Below, piece after piece: positions 58,214 to 64,000 of a stretch of 64,000 nt of DNA (its first letter is position 1; each line of letters opens with the position of its first letter). Under the pieces are notes generated by a model that searched no databases, had not been told where the DNA came from, and saw only the letters and a list, made by a program, of their open reading frames with translations. Location: the NCBI GenBank assembly GCA_910585525.1, contig CAJUFR010000002.1, positions 46,765 through 110,764 on the forward strand, given 5' to 3'. The translations under genes and the position numbers were made by a program. This stretch comes from an uncultured Angelakisella sp. (GTDB lineage Bacteria > Bacillota > Clostridia > Oscillospirales > Ruminococcaceae).

Positions 58214-58716
58214 AGTTCCACAGGCCCCCCTTTCTTCTGGACCAGCCCCGCCAGGTTGACGGCGGCGTCGATGATGGCAAGGATGGTCAGGTGTCCGTAA
58301 CCGATAAATACCACGATATCGCAGTAGAAGTAGGGGATCTTGGTAATCATCAGCAGCTTGTCAAAGGATTTGATGGAGAGTTTCCAGGCGAACCAGCAGG
58401 TGATGGCCGAGATAGCGATGATGACCAGGTCATTGACGATACGGGAGATGGCCCGCCAGACGCCGGGCAGCAGGTTCACCACAAAGTCCATGGTGACATG
58501 CTCCTTGCGCTTGTACAAAAGCCCCATGCCGATGTAGATGATCCAGACCAGGGAGAAAAGGGACAACTCGTCCAGGTGGGGGGAGCGCCGCCCCACCGTC
58601 CACATGGACACGATGTTGTAGGCGCTGCACCCCACCGTCAGTAGGATGCCCAGGCTGCCGGTGACGTAGATCACCATGTCGGAAAGATGGGACAGTTTGG
58701 TGTAAAGGTCTTTCAT
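58201..58716 (-). CDS. TRAP transporter small permease (DctQ type)
   Basis: 171 residues with four membrane helices, the DctQ design. The conserved region WIIYIGMGLLYKRKEHVTMDF is clear. Together with DctM it forms the membrane part of the transporter. Its start is preceded by AAAGGCAAGGGGTGG, 86 bases after the dctP stop. Confidence 0.9.
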   Translation of the reverse strand: MKDLYTKLSHLSDMVIYVTGSLGILLTVGCSAYNIVSMWTVGRRSPHLDELSLFSLVWIIYIGMGLLYKRKEHVTMDFVVNLLPGVWRAISRIVNDLVIIAISAITCWFAWKLSIKSFDKLLMITKIPYFYCDIVVFIGYGHLTILAIIDAAVNLAGLVQKKGGPVELWRK

Positions 58717-58802
58717 GTTCCACCCCTTGCCTTTCTTTTGGGGCCCCGGGGGAAAAAGACGGTCCCCCGGGGCGCTGGTGTCGTTGGCTGCGGGAAGGGG
58801 AC

Positions 58803-59855
58803 TCAGCCCTGCTTGGCGGCGATGGCCGCCACCTGGTCCAGCACCTCCTGGCCCCGGGGCTGGCTGGTGATGACCTTTTCCGCCGCCGCCTTGAATTCAC
58901 TCAGGTCGGCGATCTCCACCACCTGGACACCGTGCTCCTCCAGGGTGCCGGCGATGGTGGTCTCCTCCTCCCGGACACAGGCGGCGGTGGCGTCGATGCC
59001 CCACTGGGTCAGTTCCTCCTCGATGACGGCACGGTACTCCTCCGGGATGCTCATCCAGAAGTCATACCCCACGAACATGCCGTAAACGTCCAGGGTGTGG
59101 TTGGTCTTGGAGTAGACACAGGGCTTGAGGCAATCCCACAGGGAGTTGGAGGTGATGGTAAGGGGCACCCCCTCCAGGCCGTCGATCATGCCGGTCTGGC
59201 AGGCGGAGAAGGTGTCGGCGAAGGCCAGCGTCTGGTAGTTGACCCCCAGGGCGGTGAACAGCTGGATCATCACGTCGGAAGAGGGGATGCGGAGGTCCAG
59301 CTTCTGCATCTCCGCCAGGGTGTTCACCGGGGTGGAGGCGATGACGCTGCGGTAGCCGATAAGGCCGTTGTTGCAGATGGGGTAGAAGCCCTTGGCCTTG
59401 CACTCCTCCACGATGCCGCCCCAGTATTCGCTGACGAAAAATTCCGCGGCGATCTCCCGGGAATCGTAAAGGTAAGGGGAAAGGACGGTGCCCATCACCG
59501 GCACATAGTCGGAAAAGTAGCTGGCGCTGGCGTTCATGATCAGGTTGGCATTGGACATCAGCGCCTCCACCCCCTCCTGGTAGACCAGCATCTGGCCGTC
59601 GGGGTAGACCTGGATATCCACCATACCGCCGGTCCGCTCGCTGATGCGCTTGGCGGTGTTGTACAGTTCGGTCACCGTCACGGCGGTGGAGGGGTCGGTG
59701 GTGGTCAGCTTGATCTCGATGGGCTTGGCGTCGGGCTGGGCCGGGGCGCTGCTGCCGCCGGGAGCCGGGGCGGGGGCGTCGGACTGGCCGCAGGAGCAGA
59801 GGGTAGCCACCAGGCAGATGGTCATCAGAACGATGGAAAGCCGCTTCAATTTCAT
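58803..59855 (-). CDS. TRAP transporter substrate-binding lipoprotein (DctP type)
   Basis: 350 residues. The signal MKLKRLSIVLMTICLVATL ends in a lipobox-like LCSC, so it is likely anchored rather than free. The DctP fold shows AKRISERTGGMVDIQVYPDGQ, the LGVNYQTLAFADTFSACQTG core and QKLDLRIPSSDVMIQLF, where the Arg of LDLRIP usually binds the substrate carboxylate. MKLKRLS is the start (AAAGGA upstream). First gene of the dctPQM-esterase operon, with its promoter at 59943-59915. Confidence 0.92.
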   Translation of the reverse strand: MKLKRLSIVLMTICLVATLCSCGQSDAPAPAPGGSSAPAQPDAKPIEIKLTTTDPSTAVTVTELYNTAKRISERTGGMVDIQVYPDGQMLVYQEGVEALMSNANLIMNASASYFSDYVPVMGTVLSPYLYDSREIAAEFFVSEYWGGIVEECKAKGFYPICNNGLIGYRSVIASTPVNTLAEMQKLDLRIPSSDVMIQLFTALGVNYQTLAFADTFSACQTGMIDGLEGVPLTITSNSLWDCLKPCVYSKTNHTLDVYGMFVGYDFWMSIPEEYRAVIEEELTQWGIDATAACVREEETTIAGTLEEHGVQVVEIADLSEFKAAAEKVITSQPRGQEVLDQVAAIAAKQG

Positions 59856-59914
59856 GTTTCTCGTCCTTTCTTTTGTTAAAAATTTTGTTGGAAACCGCAG
59901 AATTTTCAATTAAG

Positions 59915-59943
59915 ATTTTATCTGAATATATGGTGAAAGTCAA
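59915..59943 (-). promoter_or_regulatory. Promoter of the TRAP operon
   Basis: On the minus strand TTGACT (59943-59938), 17 bases, TAAAAT (59920-59915), in a very AT-rich gap. Confidence 0.65.
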
Positions 59944-60079
59944 TAAAATAATCAAAAAAAGCAACGAAAAAATTGATTTTTGTGAATATGATATTAAGAT
60001 TCAGCTGAAATACTGTGCATATTATGGTAAAAATTAAGTTGATTTTATTAAAAAATTAAGTTAAAATAAAGCGTAGAAA

Positions 60080-60091
60080 AACGATATCGTT
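60080..60091. promoter_or_regulatory. Perfect palindrome, putative LacI-type operator
   Basis: AACGATATCGTT, a 12-base perfect dyad with a central CG-AT-CG pattern common in LacI-family operators, immediately before the regulator's ribosome binding site. Confidence 0.55.
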
Positions 60092-60105
60092 AGGAGTTGC
60101 AAAAG

Positions 60106-61155
60106 ATGGCGAAAAAGGTGACATTACAGGATATCGCCACCGCCGCCGGGACCTCGGTGGCCAGCGTGTCCATGATACTCAACGAGAAGGACCTCTACCG
60201 CTTTTCTCAGCAGCGGGTGGACAGTGTCCGGGCCATCGCCCGGCAGCTGGGCTACCACGCCTCCCCCGCCAAGACAAAACGGCGCCAGATCGCCATTATC
60301 AGCCCCACCGTGCTCAACCCCTACCACACCGCCATGATCACCGGCATTGAACAGTGCGCCACCGCCAGCGGCTACCGCACCGCCATCTACAACACCTACT
60401 GGGAACCAAAGACCGAACTGGCGCTGCTGGATGAACTGGAGTACCGGCAGACGGCGGGCATCATCTTCGCCACCATGCCCATGGAGCCGGAGCGGGTCCG
60501 GGCGCTGAGCCACCGGATCCCCATCGTGGCGGTGGGGGACCGGCTGGACGACCTGGGCATCGACACGGTGGACGTGGACAACTTCATGGCGGCCAAGCTG
60601 GTGGCGAAGCACCTCATCGACCTGGGGCACAAGCACATCGCCTATGCCACCACCGCCATGAACAACCACCACCTCTCCCGTCTGCACCGCAGCGAAGGAC
60701 TCATCGCCGCCTTCGAGGCACTCTGCCCGGAAGGGAGCGTCACCATCTACACCAAGTCCAACCCCGTGGAACTGGAGATCACCGACCCTGATATCGAGTA
60801 CCATTCCGGCCTGGAACTGGCCGCCCAGTGTCTCCAGGACCCTAAGATCACCGCCATCGTGGCCATCAACGACATGATCGCCTACGGGGTGATGGATGGC
60901 CTGATGAAGGAGGGTCTCCGGGTGCCGGAGGACTACAGTCTCTGCGGCTTTGACAACATCTGCCATTCCGGCCTGGCCCGCATCGGCCTGACCACAGTGG
61001 AGAACTTCTCGCTGAACCACGGCAAAAGCGCCTTCCGCCTTCTTCAGGAGCGGATGGAGAGCGGCCTGCGTCAGGAGGAGAGCCAGCCCATCACCCGCAT
61101 CGAGTACCACAGCGCCCTGGTCCCCCGGCGGTCTACCGGGCGGCCAAGGGTATAA
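60106..61155 (+). CDS. LacI family transcriptional regulator
   Basis: 349 residues. The N-terminal HTH and hinge read VTLQDIATAAGTSVASVSMI then QLGYHASPAKTKRRQ, typical of LacI/PurR. The periplasmic-binding-like domain runs from IAIISPTVLNPYH to the end. MAKKVTLQ is the start, with TTAGGAG upstream; an in-frame TTG 9 bases earlier is not needed. Divergent from the TRAP operon, with a dyad between them, it should control uptake in response to the substrate or its product. Confidence 0.9.
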   Translation: MAKKVTLQDIATAAGTSVASVSMILNEKDLYRFSQQRVDSVRAIARQLGYHASPAKTKRRQIAIISPTVLNPYHTAMITGIEQCATASGYRTAIYNTYWEPKTELALLDELEYRQTAGIIFATMPMEPERVRALSHRIPIVAVGDRLDDLGIDTVDVDNFMAAKLVAKHLIDLGHKHIAYATTAMNNHHLSRLHRSEGLIAAFEALCPEGSVTIYTKSNPVELEITDPDIEYHSGLELAAQCLQDPKITAIVAINDMIAYGVMDGLMKEGLRVPEDYSLCGFDNICHSGLARIGLTTVENFSLNHGKSAFRLLQERMESGLRQEESQPITRIEYHSALVPRRSTGRPRV

Positions 61156-61228
61156 CGGCGACACCCCCTCCCCTCCCCCCAAAAACAGTAAGAAAAATAA
61201 AAAACCACTTCCCATAACCAGCGACCTG

Positions 61229-61237
61229 TGCTATACT
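61229..61237 (+). promoter_or_regulatory. Extended minus-10 promoter of the chemoreceptor gene
   Basis: TGC-TATACT (61229-61237) is an extended minus-10 element. The resulting leader of about 115 bases contains the hairpin at 61257-61292. Confidence 0.5.
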
Positions 61238-61256
61238 TATAACAAAGTCTATCGCC

Positions 61257-61292
61257 CATCGGCCCGGTACAGCATACAACCCCCGGCCGATG
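61257..61292 (+). promoter_or_regulatory. Leader hairpin upstream of the chemoreceptor gene
   Basis: CATCGGCCCGG pairs with CCGGCCGATG with one bulged base. A GGCTTTTG run lies 18 bases after it. Possible attenuator; no known riboswitch core is visible. Confidence 0.35.
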
Positions 61293-61358
61293 TGTCGAGC
61301 GGCTTTTGTTGTGTCTATTGACAAACGATCATCCAGAAAAAGGAGCGACAGAAGCGTG

Positions 61359-63395
61359 ATGGGAAAGCAAACGGATCGCCTCACTGGAGGGGGAACAAGG
61401 CAGAGCCTGAATGGACGGATATTGCGGAATACCACCCTCAATATTCTGATCCTGGTGATCATATGCTGCGTGATCATGGCCATTTCCTTGCAATCGCTTG
61501 CCAACAGCATTTTGCTGGACAGCTTGCAGCCCATGGCACGGCAGTCGGCAAAGACGGTGGAGGCAAACGTCCATATGCTGGCCGACCGCATGATGGCCAT
61601 CGCCGGTGACCCCCGGATGGCCACCGTGACCGCCGGCGGCCAGGAGGAGGGGCAGACGCCACGGCCGGATACCGCCGCCACCAGGGCCAACCGCGCCGCC
61701 CTGCTGACAGAGGCGGCGGAGGTCTATGAACTCTACACCATCGCCCTGTACGACCTGGACGGGCGGCTGATCCAGGGGATAGACGGCGCCCCGGAGGGGT
61801 TGGACAGCGGGTTTTTCTCCCTGCTGAAGGAGACCGATAACCTTACCACCGACTCCTCCACCATCTTCCAGGGCCGGCTGGGCATCACCATGGGGATGCC
61901 GGTAAAGGAGAACGGCGAGACCGCCTTCTATGTGACGGCGGTGTATAAATATGACCTGCTCAACGACGTGATCAGCAACATCAACCTGGGCAGGACCGGT
62001 ATGGCCTATATGGTGGACCGCCAGGGCATCGTTACCGGCCACCCGGATCAGTCCCTGGTCCTGGGCCAGAGTTCCCTGGCCCAACTCAGCGGCGGCGACC
62101 AAAAAGCGGTGGAGCGGGTGACCACCGGGGAGACGGCGGCGGTGGAGTTCCCCATCAACGGCCAGAAGATGCTGGTGGCCTTCTCCCCCATCCGGGGCAC
62201 CCAGTGGTCCCTGGTCATCCAGATACCCAAGGCGGATTACAGCCACGTTATCAACGGGGCCATGCTGGTCTCCATCCTGGCCACCCTGGCCGGCCTGATG
62301 ATCTCGGTGCTGATGATCCTGCGGTTCGCCCGTTCCATCTCCCATCCGGTGAAGTGCGTCACCGACCGGATGGTGGCGCTGGCCGACGGCGACCTGCACA
62401 CCGAGGTATTGGCTGTCCACACGGGTGACGAGTTGGAGGTCATGACCCAGACCCTGGACGCCACCCTGGAGAGCGTCAACCGGTACATATCCGATATCCA
62501 GCAGGTGCTGACCCGGGTGGCGGACGGCGACCTGCGCACCGGCCCCCAGGTGGATTACAGAGGCGATTTCTCCCTGATCCGCGGCAGCCTGCTCACCATC
62601 ACCCAGTCGATGAACGAGACCCTGGTGGGCTTCCACGACGCCGCCGACCGGCTGGCCGCCATGGCGGCGCAGCTGAGCGGCCAATCCGGGCGGCTGCACC
62701 AGGCGTCGCTGGAGCAGAACCAGTCCGCCGAGGAACTGGTCCACGAGGTGGCCCATGTGAAGGAGCGGCTGGCCGACGTCACCGAAAGCAGCGGCCAGAC
62801 CCGGTCCCAGACGGAGGAGATCGGGCGGCGTGTCCAAAGCGCCAACCAGCAGATGGCTGCCCTGTCCTCGGCGATGGATGACATCAGCGCCAACGCCCAG
62901 CAGATCACAAAGATCGCCAAGGACATCGAGGACATCGCCTTCCAGACCAACATCCTCTCCCTCAACGCCTCTGTGGAGGCGGCCCGGGCCGGAGCCGCCG
63001 GAAAGGGCTTCGCGGTGGTGGCCGACGAGGTGAAGCAGCTGGCCACGAAGAGCGCCGAGGCCGCCAAGAGCGCCACCGAAATGGTCAACAACACCCGGGC
63101 CATCATCCAGACCGGCGTGGTGATGACAGCGGAGACGGCGGGCTCTCTCCATGCCATCTCCGACGTTTCGGCGCAGATCAGCACCATTTCCGACCAGCTG
63201 GCGGCGGCGGTCCAGGGCCAGGAACTTGCCCTGACGGTGATGGAGGAGCGGATCGCCGCTATCTCCGCCATCGCCGACCGCAATCTACAGGATGCGGAGG
63301 AAACGGAGCAGTCCAGCGGCTCGTTGGCCAGGGAGGCCGGGTCGCTCCAGGACCAGGTGCGTAAATTTATCCTAAAGGAGAGGTGCGGCAGATGA
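61359..63395 (+). CDS. Methyl-accepting chemotaxis protein with dCache sensor
   Basis: 678 residues. An N-terminal membrane helix ([20 protein letters not shown]) and a second at about residues 300-325 bracket a double-Cache domain (residues 45-295; the distal module includes [13 protein letters not shown] and [13 protein letters not shown]). A HAMP segment follows ([20 protein letters not shown]), then the signalling domain with the hairpin tip [20 protein letters not shown] and [31 protein letters not shown] precedes the start. No che or flagellar gene lies nearby. Stop overlaps the flavoprotein start by 4 bases. Confidence 0.9.
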   Translation: MGKQTDRLTGGGTRQSLNGRILRNTTLNILILVIICCVIMAISLQSLANSILLDSLQPMARQSAKTVEANVHMLADRMMAIAGDPRMATVTAGGQEEGQTPRPDTAATRANRAALLTEAAEVYELYTIALYDLDGRLIQGIDGAPEGLDSGFFSLLKETDNLTTDSSTIFQGRLGITMGMPVKENGETAFYVTAVYKYDLLNDVISNINLGRTGMAYMVDRQGIVTGHPDQSLVLGQSSLAQLSGGDQKAVERVTTGETAAVEFPINGQKMLVAFSPIRGTQWSLVIQIPKADYSHVINGAMLVSILATLAGLMISVLMILRFARSISHPVKCVTDRMVALADGDLHTEVLAVHTGDELEVMTQTLDATLESVNRYISDIQQVLTRVADGDLRTGPQVDYRGDFSLIRGSLLTITQSMNETLVGFHDAADRLAAMAAQLSGQSGRLHQASLEQNQSAEELVHEVAHVKERLADVTESSGQTRSQTEEIGRRVQSANQQMAALSSAMDDISANAQQITKIAKDIEDIAFQTNILSLNASVEAARAGAAGKGFAVVADEVKQLATKSAEAAKSATEMVNNTRAIIQTGVVMTAETAGSLHAISDVSAQISTISDQLAAAVQGQELALTVMEERIAAISAIADRNLQDAEETEQSSGSLAREAGSLQDQVRKFILKERCGR

Positions 63396-63841
63396 AACGG
63401 ACCGTTGCTATGCTTTTGTGCCTGCTGCTGACAGCGTCACTCCTGCTGCTGACAGCCTGCGGGGACCAGACGGAACTTCAGGACGGGTACTACACCGCCC
63501 AGGCGGCGGAATTCAGCCATGGCTGGAAGGAGTATATCACCATCCTGGTAAAGGGCGGGGATATCATCTCGGTGGAATACAACGCGGAGAACGCCAGCGG
63601 CTTCATCAAAAGCTGGGATAACGCCTATATGCAGACCATGCTCCATGCTCAGGGCACCTACCCCAACGAGTACACCCGCGGCTACGCCAACCAGCTGCTG
63701 GAAAGGCAGGGCGAGGGGGGCATCGACGCCATCACAGGGGCGACCTCCTCCCACACGTCGTTCCAGATACTGGCCCAGGCTGTGCTGGAACAGGCCCGGA
63801 AAGGGGATCCCAGCATCGCCATCGTGAGCACAGCCCACTAG
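63392..63841 (+). CDS. FMN-binding domain lipoprotein
   Basis: 149 residues. [20 protein letters not shown] plus lipobox LTAC makes it a lipoprotein. The mature part is an FMN-binding domain (PF04205 type) from [11 protein letters not shown] to the end, with the attachment motif ITGATSS (S/T-G-A-T-x-S), where the second Thr would carry covalent FMN, as in NqrC/RnfG and in extracytosolic flavoproteins. It starts within the chemoreceptor stop (ATGA), so both are made together. A flavin-transferase (ApbE) gene is not in the window. The N-terminal GTG 9 bases upstream is less likely given AAAGGAG spacing. Confidence 0.85.
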   Translation: MKRTVAMLLCLLLTASLLLLTACGDQTELQDGYYTAQAAEFSHGWKEYITILVKGGDIISVEYNAENASGFIKSWDNAYMQTMLHAQGTYPNEYTRGYANQLLERQGEGGIDAITGATSSHTSFQILAQAVLEQARKGDPSIAIVSTAH

Positions 63842-64000
63842 GGTCTGCCACCGGGATCGGTTTAAGAACCTGTGTTCATAATTGGATGATGCAGACAGGG
63901 CGGAAAAAAGCTGACGTTAGATAACGATACTTTTGAAAACACTGAAAAATCAAGGTTTTTCGAGCGACGGACAAGCAGGGTATTGTACTAAAAACTGAAT
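63842..64000. other. Non-coding right end of the window
   Basis: No gene is visible. AAGAACCTGTGTTCATAATTGG at 63866-63887 resembles the terminal repeat of some insertion sequences, but only one end is present, so nothing more can be claimed. Confidence 0.3.

Noticed and set aside
61229..61320. Cyclic-di-GMP riboswitch before the chemoreceptor
   Set aside because: The conserved GCAAA and receptor segments of GEMM motifs cannot be found.
63842..64000. Insertion sequence at the right edge
   Set aside because: Only one possible terminal repeat and no transposase lie inside the window; kept as an uncharacterised end.

Overview
This 64 kb window reads as chromosome from a G+C-rich, strictly anaerobic Firmicute. 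The gene set points to Clostridia, most likely an Oscillospirales-type gut organism. The evidence is a combination of AAGGAGG-type ribosome binding sites, TTGACA-N17-TATAAT promoters, an L31 ribosomal protein of the zinc-binding form, PadR/DUF2812 and YczE-type genes, an [FeFe]-hydrogenase-like protein, a sodium-pumping decarboxylase, and no oxygen-dependent enzymes. The family assignment is inference; no rRNA gene is present. About 62 protein genes and one tRNA are supported. There is no phage, integrase, CRISPR array or complete insertion sequence.

Layout. 1-5.8 kb, mainly minus strand: a polyphosphate-polymerase (VTC-domain) gene with a DUF4956 membrane partner, a MITE-like intergenic element, an aldo/keto reductase, an acetyltransferase, YigZ, ribosomal protein L31 and a phosphohexomutase. 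5.9-10.7 kb: a ComM-like ATPase, an orphan citrate lyase ligase, a MATE exporter and an HD nucleotidase. 10.9-19 kb, plus strand: a large YfhO membrane protein, three unknown genes, a Fur-type regulator, an HD hydrolase, an alanyl-tRNA editing protein and a CCA-adding enzyme whose last codons lie inside a 127-bp palindrome. 19-25.4 kb: PadR with DUF2812, a YczE-like protein, and a divergent locus with a LysR gene broken by a frameshift facing an FAD dehydrogenase and a SLC13 carboxylate transporter.

25.5-30 kb: a redox-sensing module made of a thioredoxin-like [2Fe-2S] protein, a PAS-containing [FeFe]-hydrogenase homologue of the sensory type and a SpoIIE-like phosphatase, followed by a Rieske FAD oxidoreductase. 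30-33.8 kb: an oxaloacetate decarboxylase sodium pump with its biotin domain on a separate gene. 34-41.7 kb: an XRE regulator, a RelBE-type toxin-antitoxin pair, an ECF S component, an unknown gene, coaX, murC, a SHOCT protein, a formate/nitrite channel and an ankyrin-repeat protein. 41.7-46.3 kb: sbcDC and tRNA-Thr(CGT), which is followed by two and a third copies of a 105-bp tandem repeat.

46.4-56.2 kb: a muropeptide-salvage locus with anmK and murQ on one strand, and an RpiR regulator, a serine hydrolase and a complete five-gene oligopeptide ABC transporter on the other. Two copies of an RpiR-type operator lie between the two arms. A coherent reading is import of anhydro-muropeptides, removal of the peptide, then AnmK and MurQ feeding amino-sugar metabolism. 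56.2-61.2 kb: a TRAP transporter operon with an SGNH esterase, controlled by a divergent LacI-type regulator with a perfect palindromic operator. 61.3-63.8 kb: a dCache chemoreceptor translationally coupled to a lipoprotein with an FMN-attachment motif, an unusual pairing that may be the least described system here.
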